A stretch of DNA of 64,000 bases from Ceratobasidium sp. AG-K (GCA_037039685.1 JAWNGF010000017.1:186001-250000); one strand, 5' to 3'; counted from the stretch's first letter, positions 23,971-35,664 are shown. Translations and numbers: made by a program. Notes: generated by a model from the letters alone, not told the origin.

Positions 23971-24898
23971 CTACAGCGCGAGAACTGCGAGACCACCGAC
24001 AGCAGCTAGCAAGGTTGCAGCAGTGCTCATACCCGCAGACAAGGACATGGCGCCGTTGGATCCAGCGACGGCGGTATTGGCAGACTGCTTGATGGCTGCA
24101 GGGGCGGATCCGTCGGTGTAGCTGCTTCCACACGTGGTGCTGAAGTAGTTGTCATAGCTGTTGCGGTTCGACTCGTCAAGCTTGGGGCGGACGATGGAAT
24201 AGGCGGCGTGGATGCAATCAGTGCATATCAAAGACTTGGGCACGTCGCCGTTTGCAGCCAGCTTGGGGCCGATGGCAGATATGGTGTTCAGGCTCAAAGG
24301 TTGGCCGATCCAGGTTTCAACGGCTTGAAGGGTGGTCGTAACACAGTAAGCATTGCTGTTGCCAGTGCTATCAATCCTATGTCAGCGTGGCACGGTTAGG
24401 AAACAAAGACGCCGCACTCTTGGAGACATGCGACTTCGCGACCAGTGGGATACCACTCCTTGATGTAGGCGGTGATTTCCTGGACCGAACTGCTATCCAC
24501 TCCAGCGGCATTCAGGTCGCTGGTGCAGCCAGTGGTCAGGTTGGAAATCACAGAATCGAGAGTGGCATTTGTGCATGCAGGTTGTGCACAGGTCTAAATA
24601 CTAGTTAGACATGCGAATTGTCAGCAATAGATCGACGGACCGTAGAGAGCCAGTTGTTAATGGGCGTAATAAAGCTCTGGTTCGCAGACGTCATTGCAAC
24701 GTTGACCAACCCCGCGACACCGAGGCATTCCGCGGCCGGACCGGTCAGGACGGAGGCAGCAGCAGCCTGACAGCTAGCAGACAGACTACAAACCCATCAG
24801 CAACTACTCGTCCGGCCTACACGTTCCACTTACCTGGTCAGGCTCTGGGCAGAAGCGCCAGCGACGGCAGCAGCGACAACAATTCCGGCAAAAATCAT
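23971..24898 (-). CDS. GPI-anchored Cys-rich secreted protein (copy 2)
   Basis: Paralogue of the protein at 20660 with the same exon plan. The signal peptide MIFAGIVVAAAVAGASAQ is followed by LSASCQAAAASVLTGPAAEC, NNWLSTV, TCAQPACTNATLDSVISN, STGNSNAYCVTTTLQAVE, LICTDCIHAAYSIVRPKL and a hydrophobic C-terminus (STAATLLAAVGGLAVLAL). Long stretches are identical to copy 1 in the N-terminal half, with more divergence in the Ser-rich half. Its 3' flank matches that of copy 1 (see 20400-20659), so the duplication included flanking DNA. An AGATAAAAA stretch near 24950 may be the TATA box. Function unknown; cell surface by inference. Confidence 0.8.
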
Positions 24899-26196
24899 TT
24901 TCGTATCCGCGAGGGTGTGTGTAAATTGGGGATCGGTCGTCGTGGGTTTTTATCTTGGCTCAGAATTTGATCGCAGGCGAGGCGGTGTTGATGCCCGAAA
25001 TCCACGCCGGTGCGACATGAATAAACAGCTCCTGCCGACGCATCCTCCCGAGTTGGGGTATGCTTCGCCGCGGAGTCTAACGCTATTGAACATCCTGGGC
25101 CATGCCCGCTGTCTCCGAGGTCGGTCTCGTCGCAACATCTACATCGGTGAGCACTCATTTACCCCGCGTTCCCCGAGCTTAGAAACCTCACTTACAATTA
25201 CACAGCTTGAGAAGTAGAACCATTCTTTCCATGGCAGCCACCCGCTTCGAGACTGGCACCGCATCGCTCCACGCGGGCCTCTGCATTGTCACGCCAAGGG
25301 CACACCGGAGACTCGCGTCCAGCCTATTATGTGAGTTTGTACTCGTACACACTCTTGGAGTCTCTGGGACGAATAATCCGCAGCATCGTTACGAAGTTGA
25401 AAGGAAATCAAAGCTTGCCCACTGTCTTGCGGCCGTCGTGGGGTTCTTGGACATCCATCTGGTGTTTGGGCGTGTTGTGGCACCCTCCATAAGCGCTGGT
25501 TCTCCATGGGGTATTCCGGGCATCAGGGACAGAGGTCGGAAACCATCAAAGTTTTGTCGTGTCATAGATAGTATTGTACCGCTCGGTCTCGAAGGTAATA
25601 GCGCTCATTTAAAGTTGCCAATGGGTTCATCGACCAGATTTACGGCCAAGTATGTTGTACAGCACTGGGTTGAGTTTCACATGCCCACGCCTCATAGGTA
25701 ACTAAACCAGGAAGGCACCCAAGTTAATTATCGCTTCATCGGTGAGTTACAACGCGAGTGGAGAGCCTCAGGACTACGACGGTGCAAGAGTTAGTACGGC
25801 CGCGTATAGCCTTGAGGCGCTTCAAACGGCGGGAACACCAATACCGGGGCTCATAGAAATGTGCCCGCCAGTGGTCCGAGTTGTCGATCCATACTGTGAG
25901 GGTTTCAACCTTAGTTTCCAGTTAAACGCCCTTTTGAATTACGAATATATTATGAGTAAAGCTATTTGTGGCCCCCCGATCCGCTGGTTTTGCGTCTCGT
26001 GACGAAAGGAGCCTGGAACGCACCAGTCGAGATCACTACACTCTATGCATTTGGCTCACTGGCCGGCTAGGCCTGGAAATACGAACAATAACTTGAGTCA
26101 TAGATTACGTTGGACTTCCAGTAATATCATGGGTATGTACACCGGGTATCGTTTTAGGCAGATTAACGTGACGCTTTGCTGGTAGCTATAGATCCA
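24899..26196. other. Intergenic or decayed sequence, unrecognised
   Basis: Several medium ORFs on the plus strand (25207-25701, 25742-26002) have no recognisable motif, weak starts and no convincing splice plan. This could be a decayed gene or an unfamiliar small gene. I cannot assign anything. Confidence 0.4.
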
Positions 26197-26697
26197 TTAA
26201 TCAACAACAGCCAAACCGTTGGCAAGTGCTTTTCCACCTGCGGCGCGGAGCATCCCCCGCTCGCGCAGCTCTGGGTCACGCATCGCTTTCCCAATAACCT
26301 AATCCATACGGAGGCCGACTGAATATTAGCGTATCACTCCTCGGCAACAAGTGCACACCTTGTTCACGTTTCCAACAACTTTATCGCGCTTGGTTGGTGA
26401 GGCCTCAGGGAGTGAAATATCGTGAATGGACTCCGCATCTGGGCTCTCGATAAGTATCTACTACGCTCCGGTAAATAGTAGTGAGGTTTGCCTACCTGAT
26501 GCCTGCGATGAGCGTGAGTGAGAATTTAGTACATTTGATTGAACCGAGTTGAGTCTTGTCAAAGGTGGAGATGTGGGCTTATATGTAGCGTCTCCGTCGT
26601 GAAACGAGGACTGCAATGATCGCGTAGCCTGGTCTCCGCGTATTGCGGTTGCAGAATTGGAATGTACATGGGAGGAATTGAATTTTGAAGGGGACAT
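26197..26697 (-). CDS. Small CsbD-like protein
   Basis: Three exons (26496-26697, 26359-26438, 26197-26298; introns 57 and 60 bp) give 127 residues. The first half is Ser/Asn/His-rich and disordered. The second half, KRDKVVGNVNKVIGKAMRDP followed by ELRERGMLRAAGGKALANG, resembles the CsbD/stress-protein repeat (a short amphipathic helix with a VxGxxxxxxGxxxxxPxxxxxG pattern) found as small proteins in bacteria and fungi. Role unknown, often stress-associated. The acceptor at 26438/26439 was selected because it is the only one restoring the frame. Confidence 0.6.
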
Positions 26698-27250
26698 GAC
26701 ATTGAGTGTGCGGAGAATCCAAGTATCCGAGACGTTTAATATATACTATTAGTTAGAATGACATCACATCAATGGTTGGATAAAATGCCGTGAGCATAAT
26801 CCTCCATCTTCCTGAAGGGGAACCCGGTGCCGAACGCGTACGGTATGAAGATGACGTAAGTACTACAGTCTAGGTATAGGAATATGGCACTGTACAGCAC
26901 AGTGGAGCGCCAGGCTGAAGTTGTTGTACTAGTACACACTCTATTTGGACCGCGACGGGTAACCTTTGCAAATAGGCTGGAATCACGAAGCGGCTCCCTT
27001 GGCCTTCGATACTCGGACCAGAACATATAGCTACGAGTTGTGCCGCATTGGCTTCTGGTCATTCAGAGCTCTAAAATGTTTCCGCGCATAGACGCCTTGA
27101 ACCGCCGCTCAAGCGCAGGGCGGTGAATCAGTCAATCATGTGGCGAGATGGCAGATAAGCGCTTGATACATGCGGCTTGCGGTCCCAGTGCCAATCTCTC
27201 CCTTCGCATAAGTTCTACAACGACAGCCAATCTCTCACGTGCCTATCACC
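26698..27250. other. Intergenic, promoter of the 27251 gene
   Basis: No supported gene. The sequence GCGCTTGATACATGCG about 90 bp before the ATG (near 27159) recurs as AGCGCTTGATACATGCG before the paralogue at about 35573, suggesting a shared promoter element. Confidence 0.5.
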
Positions 27251-29144
27251 ATGTCTCAGCCCCCAGGTGCATCCTATCAAGTCTCGAACGCTTTGATTGT
27301 GGCCAAGCGGAAGCTTTGGAAGCTTGAGGACCCTGTCCGTATTCTCTTCAATGAGCCATGGAAAGATGGCAACGAGCTATTCGACTGGTACGAGCGACGT
27401 CAGGGCAACAACCGGTTCATCCATAGCATACAGATTCGTAAAGAGCGCGAATCACCGTTCTTTCATGAGTATATCGCCTTCAGACTCAAAGGCGACACCT
27501 CGAACTACTTTCGCATCGACCGCCGTCAGCGGCGAGACGAGAACCTTCCAATGAATGCGATCTACAACGATGGCGTCGAAGCGTTCGACACAATTGACAA
27601 CGTTACTTCGCTCGAGGATCGTAGCTATGGTGCTTCGGATTGTCTCATTGAAGTAACATTCAAAGAAGATGTCCGAGTACACCTACTTCTTTTGTTGAAG
27701 ATATGCCGGGCCATTGCTCAGCACCAGAGTTCAAAAGTATACACCTTGCAACGGTATAATTGCTACTTCTTTGCCCAGACAATCATGCTTTGCACCGTCT
27801 GTGCTATTTCTGACTGGGATGGCACACAGAACATGGTTAGTAGAGCATGCTTCACGAATCAAACGAGTTTGCTCATGGGGTGCTTAGACTTGGGCGACCG
27901 AAGCAGGCTCCAAGCGATGGGAAAGTCCGAACTCGACCGATTCGACCGTCTTTTTGAAACCCATCTCAGAGTCGCAAGCCACCGAAGAGCTGCGAGATAG
28001 CCTACGTGATATCTGGGCTTCCAACGCAAAATTTGACTACAAATGGGACCACTTATCTCTGTTAGCCTTGGAGGTAGTCAAAACTAGTCCGTTCCTTACT
28101 CATGCCGATAACTGCACACACTGCCGGGAATCCCAGTCACCCTATCGGCAACGCAGCCTTAGCAGTGAGATTGACCGCCTGAAAGCGTCGCTCTCATCGC
28201 ATTGGGACATTGTTTATCGTCGTTACGTTGAAAGAGTACACGATGAGAGCTACAAGAACATTGTGTGCGGCGGAATTTGGGAGCTTATGGTGGAGGATCG
28301 GTCAAAGGAGATGTGTGATCGACTGATCACTGAAGAGTCCCCCCAAATAAAAGCAGAATGGGATAAATATCAGGAAGAAAAACTAATCAATCTCACCACC
28401 ACACTCAGGGACTTGCTTGAACCAACGGAGGTATGCGACGCCTGGGAACCTGAACCCGATATCTGGAAATCTATATGGGCGTCCAACATTGGTGGGTTTC
28501 ACTTAGCTCAGCATTTGTATAAACCCTGATCTCGAGCCTGCCTCTAGGAGCACCATTCCAGCGTGTGGTAAAAGACTGGGAAGACAAAATGACTGCCTTC
28601 TTCACCTCAGCGTACCCCGAAGTCAAGAAGTCCCTCAACAGTCAGGTACGATGGTTCCTTCCACGCATGCATAACCTAGTAAACATCGATCCACAGGCTG
28701 GTGACTCATGTAGCCAAGCTCACGAGTCAGCTATCAACGCGCGCATTGACTCCTTCAAGCAGAGGATGGTTATAAGACAAGTCGAGATCAAAGCAGCGGT
28801 AAGGTGTATGCACAGAAATAGTGACGATCAGCTGATTGCCTCCATTCAAGACTACAGACTACGAGCAAAAGGAGATGACCGAGCTGGCGCTCGTGCCTGA
28901 TGGGCGTCCTGCGCCTATCCACCGGCGTATTGGAGGAGCGTTGGCTGGGCTGGTCAAGGGGTCCAAGTATGGGCCTCCAAGGGAAGTGCAGCTGAGCGAT
29001 ATGCAGGATTTTATCATCGCTCTCATTCGTGCCCATAGCGTTCGTGTCGAGCAATACAAGGTCTGGCTAAAGTGCGACGCTAAAGACGTAGAGAAAGACA
29101 TCCGCGCTACAATGAATGAGATCTGGGCCGCTGTGATTTACTGA
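27251..29144 (+). CDS. Uncharacterised five-exon family protein, copy A (possible permuted papain-like fold)
   Basis: Exons 27251-27835, 27888-28491, 28548-28645, 28697-28798 and 28851-29144 join in frame to 560 residues starting MSQPPGASYQVSNA (ATG in a CACCATG context). The N-terminal domain (~1-195) contains FDWYERR, RKERESPFFHEYIAF (His72), FRIDRRQRR, GASDCLIEV and VYTLQRYNCYFFAQTI (Asn170-Cys171). The order of a His motif followed by an NC-hydrophobic motif is what LRAT, PPPDE and NlpC/P60-related permuted papain-fold enzymes show; this is inference. The middle region has HADNCTHCRESQS (a conserved His/Cys cluster, possibly zinc). The rest is helical and charged, ending MQDFIIALIRAHSVRVEQYK...CDAKDVEKD. 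No signal peptide or membrane helix. I know of no named function. Confidence 0.75.
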
Positions 29145-29523
29145 TTGTAACGAAATAGATCGGCACTTACCTTTTGAAGGGGGGAGGGCTGTAATCATAC
29201 GCCTGCATGGTGGTAATGTGGCTGATAGAGGGAGGACAGTACCGCTAGGACTCTAGGATTCACTAACCAAGTCGGAAGACACGGCCGCGCATCGTTTGAG
29301 ATCGTAAGTTATGGTGAGTTATGGGAGATCGCGTTGGGTATACAAGGCGCATATAGAAAGTTACTGTAAGCTACATCACCAAGGAGAAATCGAGCACAAT
29401 ATTGATACAGACTCAACTAATTTAAGTAAACAGGCAAGAATCCCTAGCGCTAGCAGCCGTTGTCTAAAATGCACGCATACGTCCCGTTCGCACTCCCACA
29501 TCTGAACCCTGCGTATAATAAAC
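29145..29523. other. Intergenic between convergent genes
   Basis: 3' flanks of the plus-strand gene ending at 29144 and the minus-strand gene ending at 29524. Nothing else seen. Confidence 0.5.
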
Positions 29524-31062
29524 TTACGCCCGCCTCCGAGACTCGACATCTTTGGCTCCTACCTCAATACGAATTTCCTCGGTAATGGGATCCTGCCCGT
29601 CTTCCAATTCATTTTCATGGTGAGATCCATTCTCTCGGTTTACACCGTTTCCCTCGCCCTCTTGTAGGCTTGCTCGCTTTTCGGCCTCCAGAACGCCAAA
29701 GCTACCAAGACCCCACCTCGGAGTCATGTTGCGGAGCTCGACCGGCTCGTTTGTCGCATCTCGGTGCGCGTTGCGAAATCTTGTCCAGGCACGAGCAAGT
29801 GCACTTGTTGGTTCCGTCGAGGTGTGGGAGGAAGTGGTATTGGAATCCATTTCGAGATTCGAGGAGGCACGTGCTGGACGGGAGGAGTCGCCCAGGTGCG
29901 AGGCGCCCCTGCGGTTGGGGATTCCAGCGGGGCTCCGAGTGAGGCGACGACGGAACGCACGGAGGATCCCCCGCTGTGAAGTCGCGCCAGAAGCGGCTGC
30001 CTGAGCCTTCTGCTTTCTTCTCTTGGCTCGCCTCCTGCGCCTTCGTCTCTCCCTCTCCAGCATGTCCTGAACTTCGTTGATTCCCTCCCCACTTCCTACC
30101 CACCACCACCAGCCCAGAAAGCTCTGCCAAAGTACGACCGCCCATGTCAGGCTCAGTAGCCAATGGATCCTGCGACTCAAGAAAATTTGAATAAAGTTGG
30201 ATATCGATGAAAGGATGGCGAGACTGATGGCACCGATCCCGAAGACGGCAGTACCCCCATCTGTTCTCCAAGCGGCCTTGCGATGGATAACGAAACCCCA
30301 GGCTATAAGAGCCGCGGCAAGGAGTAAGGAAAGCGCCGCGTTACAGACGTTTCGGACTGCATCTCCAAGGTCTTGGACTTCTTGATCGGAATTCATTGCT
30401 GTAAAGACCATGCTGCTGGAGGCGACCGCGAGTGGCCCCAGCAGGAGGAAAATTAAACGCGTGGCAAAAGCGGAGGGGTAAAGGAGTGTAAGGAGCTGGA
30501 TATGTGTAATCTGGAGGAGGGTAAGTCCCATTTGAAACACCCGACACAATGTTGGAAACATACATGAGCAAGTCCCGATGTAGTGCTCTCCATCACCAAC
30601 CACCAAGCTTCTTGGGCGTCTGTCCAATTGCGGTTCGGAACGTCAACGGCGACGTAGTCGAGCATGTACGGCCATATTTTACTTCGGTGATGTACGTGGT
30701 TCAGAACTACCCCCAGTGTGGTACTCAGCCATATCAGGAGGACGCAGACACCAGAAAATTGGAGAGCATAGTTCAGTCGAGCGAGGGGCCAATGATACTG
30801 TGCAGTGAACAGTAGATATAGAAATAGAACTAAAGCTAACGTAAAGACGATCCCTGTGATAAGTATTTGAATGGGCAGTGAGTGAGCAAAGGCAGGTTGA
30901 TGCTTCAAGTATGGGTTGTGTTCGGAGACGTGAATTGATGTGCTGGCGCTCCTACTCGGTGATTTAGTGGCGATTCGGTTGTAATGATAACATCGCTACG
31001 CACCCGCCAATATTCCCTAATAGTAGACACAGAGATATGAGACTTGTAAATATTATTGCCAT
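29524..31062 (-). CDS. Multi-pass membrane protein, Agaricomycete family
   Basis: Exons 31004-31062, 30564-30951 and 29524-30510 join in frame to 477 residues. The start MAIIFTSLISLCLLLGNIGG (ATG at 31062, context GCCATGGC) looks like a signal peptide or first helix. It is followed by HNPYLKHQPAFAHSLPIQ and about six further hydrophobic segments (ITGIVFTLALVLFLYLLF, YALQFSGVCVLLIWLSTT, QLLTLLYPS, LIFLLLGPLAVASS, LLLAAALIAWGF, ILSSISNFIQIF, LTWAVVLWQSFLGWWWWVG). The cytosolic tail is long and strongly basic at first (RERRRRRRRAKRRKQK) and then acidic. The family is common in mushrooms (from memory) but has no assigned function. No transporter or receptor motif was recognised. Confidence 0.8.
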
Positions 31063-31209
31063 GGCATTGGTAGATCAAGTTGTGTTGTGCATTGGTGGGT
31101 GGTCGCACGTGTTAGTCATAGACTGACGTAAACAACCCTTCTTATCACCCCAACGGTCACGTGCTAACGCCTTTTTTTTTTTCTTTTTAAAAAAAATACG
31201 TTCGTCACC
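31063..31209. other. Promoter region with homopolymer T/A tract
   Basis: CTTTTTTTTTTTTTC followed by TTTTTAAAAAAAAT at about 31172-31197, just upstream of the minus-strand gene. Confidence 0.4.
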
Positions 31210-31424
31210 AAAACCCAAGAATCTCGTGTGGTCTCGGGATCAATGGGAGGTGCTCGTCGAGCTCGTGGCGGCTCCTAAGCGCTCCTGAGGGCTCGCGAGC
31301 AATCAAGAGGGAAATGCGCGCTTATCTCACAAGGGCTCACGAGACATCACGAGCGCTTGGGAGCCAGACGAGCACCTCTCCTGAATCCCGAGACCCCACG
31401 AGACGAACGAGATTTTGGGCTTTT
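31210..31424. repeat. Imperfect fold-back repeat rich in GCTC/GAGC
   Basis: Arms of about 80 bp: the left arm contains AAAACCCAAGAATCTCGTG, GGTCTCGGGAT, GAGGTGCTCGTC and GGCTCCTAAGCGCTC; the right arm carries the inverted counterparts in order (GAGCGCTTGGGAGCC, GACGAGCACCTC, ATCCCGAGACC, CGAGATTTTGGGCTTTT). MITE-like; no coding potential. Confidence 0.75.
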
Positions 31425-31837
31425 TGTAGAGATTATATTGGCTACAAGAACACTAGGTCTAACCGCCGCGAGACAACCGAGACAACTATACGAAGGTAAA
31501 GGAGAGTAGTGCTATGGCTAGTAGGTGCACGTTAAGCGGATGCCGGAGGCGTGGTAAGTGAACTAAGGAACGACTATACTATTTGGTAGACGCAGACGAG
31601 CAAGAAATGAAGAGCATGATGGCCGAAAGGCCCTCAGCTTTGCCAAATAAGGCATTGAATGAGAGGAACTCACGTGCTAACACCTTTCAAGAGTTCATGA
31701 TCGAGAGGAAACTTAAGCGTACGGTTACAGCACATTAATGGGTGCCTCGCAGGGATAATTTTGTTTACCCTTGTACCGAACCTAGCTCCTCGCTTTGCCA
31801 TTGGTCGGAAGCAGGCGCATATAGATATGATATCATC

Positions 31838-34388
31838 CACTGTGGACCCCAGACTTCCGGATCGTCCGGTGGTCGGGTCCGGATGGCCCAAAAATCCGGA
31901 GGTAAGTCCCGCCAATGTCTTTCGGCGGACTTCCGGATTCCATATCTGGACCTCCGGACGACCCAACTTACCTCCGGATTGCCGAACATACTTCCGGACA
32001 CGCTTGGACGGGCCTCTGGCGGATGATTGGCCACTCCCGGATTGTTCGAAGGTTTCAAGGGGTGTTGTAGGATGGGGTGTAGATGGTTTCTATAAACATT
32101 TGCGATTGTAATTATATAGTTCCTAATAACAGAAACTATTTCATTAGCAAACTGGCGATCACGCAGCTCAATTAAATGTGGTGAGATAAACGTTTGCACA
32201 CCTTGGATTTATTCAGCACCTGGGCTCTAATCAATAATCCAACATTTATTTCCATCCCGAACTCGCCTGATCGCACACATGATGTGGCACGCGTTGATCA
32301 CCTCTCTGCTTGAAACCGGACCTTCGTACAAAGTCACCGTGTTGTCGTACGAGGTATTGACTTTGGTTTGAGCCTCCAAACCAATGTGAGCAAAAGGGTC
32401 TGAGGGTGATTGTTGGGATTGATGGCGTTGGAGGGTGGGATTGGGAGTGCAAAGCGGTGCTGCCGTTGTCCATAAAATGACTGTGGCAAATTCAGGGGGT
32501 GTATTTGTCAATCAACCTCAAGCTCATACTATAATTAAATTAGCATAGTTTGACCATTAGAATACAACTAACCTAACCAATTTCCTTGGAGGTGACGCTT
32601 TCATGTCTTGGTTGTCACCGGCTTGTTAACATTGCAGTCGGTGCAGTCGCCGTGGACTTTTTTTTTCCTGATGGTGTAGCGGGGGGTACATGCAAGGAAC
32701 AGGTGCGTAAAAAATTCCGCCTGTGGCGGGTCGCCACTTAAGCGCTGGTGTGTCTATATATACAGACCGACTCCGTGTGTGCATTCCCCTTCCTCCCGAC
32801 CGGCCCCCCTCCGGTTGATCACCACTCAACCTCCTCAGGTCACTTGGGCGCATTAATTGACTCAAGGTAAGTTTTTCTTCTCAATCCAAATATCTGGTTT
32901 TTCTTGCTTACCCCAAACAACCATCTGCCCATACAGCATTCATTTCGCTCTTCCTTGCCTGATCCCCCATTCTCAATTTTATTCTCATTCCGGGTAGGTA
33001 CAAACCTTTCTTACATATTATCTAGCGGTTTGATGCGCTCCAACGGGCTTGTTCGCGCTTTTCTCTTAATTACAGCGCATTTATTATGCCATCGGCTAAT
33101 CCCTCCCATCCCAGTGCCACATCAAAGTCTGTCGCCAATAACCCGTCTCGTGGCACTGTCATATATGTGGCATACGGCGATAAGTTCAATTGAGATTCAT
33201 CCCAATCTCGTGGCGCAACCCCGAGTGCACCGTCAACCCTGGCTCGACGTCCAACCAAGCTGAGCCAAACAAAGACGAGGAGGAGGAGGACATCAACAGC
33301 GACAAGAGGTCAAGCAAATCTGCTTAGCTCGACAGCCCGTTGACCTCCGACACCCCACCAACAAAAGCGACGCAAAAACAGCAAGGCCAACGCAACTGCC
33401 CAGCGACGACTCGTGCGGCCAAGGAGGAATTCATCGAGTCACTCATCAAACCAACCCGGTAGGTGCCCAGCCTTCTCCCTTACAAGGCTTGATGACAACT
33501 TATTTTATTTTATTTTATTAAATACATATTTAACAAGCTACATGAACGCGAGGTCAAACCACTCAGAGAACGACAAGCCGAGAAAGAAAAGTGAGAAGAG
33601 AAGACCAAACAGGAAACGCAGGCGGGAAGGTGAACATGATGAGAACTTTGATTTAGCACGAGAAGGTAAGTTATCCGCCTCTAATAGCTCAACCGGTCTT
33701 GCTTGAAGCCCCTCGATCGCTTCATCCCCAAGCCCATTCCGTTCCCTATCCGCTGTTCAGTATGTTTTATTTCCTAGCTTTATATCATGTTCACGCTAAA
33801 TTCCCTTCAATTCTAGCTTTTTTTCATTTCGGTGTAGGTTTATTTGTATGTATTTGCCACCCCCCAGACAATCCACAACAACCTCCCAGACGATCTGCGC
33901 CTTACCCCCAGATTCCCATGGACGCTCCCGATTATTATTTTTATTTTTCGTAGCTTTGGCCCAACTCTTCTCAACTTTATTTCGGACTTTCCCGGACTTC
34001 CCTTAGGATTCCCCGTATATTACCCCCGGACCTGGCCTGCGACACACTCCTCCTATGGACCCTTCGGACTTTTCTTCCAAACCATCCACATGTATCGACC
34101 GGATTCCACTAGTGTGTAATTAAACCGTTAATCATATTAAAATCTTTGTACATCAATCCGCGAGTGACTTGAGGACAATCCAGGAGGTCTTCAAATGCAT
34201 ACGAGGAACAAAAGCCCGGACAGTCCGGACCTCCGGACCGTCCGAGGGTCCGGATTTTGCCGACAATCCGGACCTAAAGTCCCTATGCCCGTCCTAGTGC
34301 ACCAGACCGAACCTTACCCCCGGACGCTCCGGAAGTCGTACACGAATTTTCTGCTTCCGGATCGTTCGGAAGTGGGGGGTCCACAGTG
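31838..34388. mobile_element. CACTA-like (CMC) DNA transposon, probably non-autonomous
   Basis: The termini are inverted copies: left CACTGTGGACCCCAGACTTC, right reading inwards CACTGTGGACCCCCCACTTC. They are flanked by a 3-bp direct duplication, ATC (31835-31837 and 34389-34391), the signature of the CACTA superfamily. About 200 bp inside each end are dense TCCGGA/TCCGGT-type motifs, matching the subterminal repeats to which CACTA transposases bind. No transposase domain could be found: the interior holds only short interrupted ORFs, some Lys/Arg-rich (for example 33541-33666), with apparent introns and stops. It is therefore judged a deletion or decayed derivative. Confidence 0.85.
32227..32511 (-). 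other. Short ORF inside the transposon
   Basis: Ninety-four codons with no recognised domain, in the left half of the element. It could be a remnant exon of an element-encoded protein or chance. Confidence 0.25.
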
Positions 34389-34443
34389 ATCCTCGGGGCC
34401 AGTTCGACCAATGCATCACGTCACCAAAATCCTCTGACGCTAA

Positions 34444-34563
34444 CGAGCGCCGGTTTGCTCATACGTGCTCGCTTGGGTAAAGGAGCACTCAGGAGCACCC
34501 GAGTGACCGTGCGATTGGTGCTCCTATACCTAAGCGAGCACACACAAGCAAATCGGCGCTCAC
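34444..34563. repeat. Fold-back repeat next to the transposon
   Basis: Arms of about 50 bp: GAGCGCCGGTTTGCTC, GTGCTCGCTTGGGTAAAGGAG on the left and CTCCTATACCTAAGCGAGCAC, GAGCAAATCGGCGCTC-like text on the right. Same GCTC/GAGC flavour as 31210-31424. Confidence 0.7.
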
Positions 34564-35664
34564 GAGCCCAAAAGAGAACCGACGGATTTGCTTGAGCACT
34601 GAGGAGCTATGCGAAAATTTGCCAGTAGTATTTAGGCGTGGAAGAGAGTCAGTTTAGACACCATATTTTCTCACCCAAGGTGTATATTTCTATGCCAAAA
34701 AGAGCTCTCTATATTATAGTTTTACCACCATCTAGTATCCGAGCGTTGTAATCAATGGTTCGACACTCCTCAATAATGCCAAAATCCATGAATCCGAAGG
34801 AACACCACAGGTTCCGATATTTAGCTCTTATGATTTATAGACGATGTATTGACCCCCCCCCCTAAGCCAACATTAATGCATAGAACGGTCTAATGTTGTT
34901 GAGCCCCTCACCATGGCGTGAAAACCGCAACGCGTATGTGCCTTCGCTTCCGCCTGCGGGACAACCAAGTAGAAGTAATCATGAGGAAGATGAGACAGTG
35001 CGTCTGCAATGATTAGGTCGATGGGGTATCCTATAACTATAACGCTGATTCACAAGCTTCGTCATGATACGCAGATAACAGGAGCGACTGGGTTTTATGT
35101 CTAATTAAACAATTCAGATTGTTGTACACTATTTTTGGAGACGCTCTGAAGCTCAGTTCCAGACCTCAGACAGTCGTTTGTGAATTGTTCAAGGAATAAT
35201 CCATGCGTGGGTTGTTACTAACGCCCAACCGAATAACGAGTTGGATAACGAGCTCACGCTGGGTATTTCGGCCGCGCATAAGAACGGAATAGGCGCATGT
35301 GCCTCACTTTGTTAGCGAAATCATATTAAACCCAGTCTTAGTTACAGAAAAAATCGGATACGTAGACTATGTGGCAAATCTCCTGTGGTATGTCTGGCGG
35401 ACAAGGCACCAAACACCAATAGGGGACCAAAAATTGAAATTAAGTGCTTCCCAACACTGTCAGAAGCGCCGTAAAGTCGCCCCGTGAAGAGAGACATAAA
35501 CGACATTCTTGCAACCGACAGCGTTTGGCACACGTGAATCGACCAATCGTCTTCCAAAGCTTCAGATGATAAGCGCTTGATACATGCGCTTCGGCAAAGC
35601 CCATGATCCCCTTACACCAAGCCAGAACCGAGTAACTCGCAACCGACTTCAAGCCTATACTCCA
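34564..35664. other. Intergenic, promoter of the 35665 gene
   Basis: No gene recognised. It has a C-tract (about 34853-34862). The AGCGCTTGATACATGCG motif near 35573 is shared with the promoter of copy A. Confidence 0.45.
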
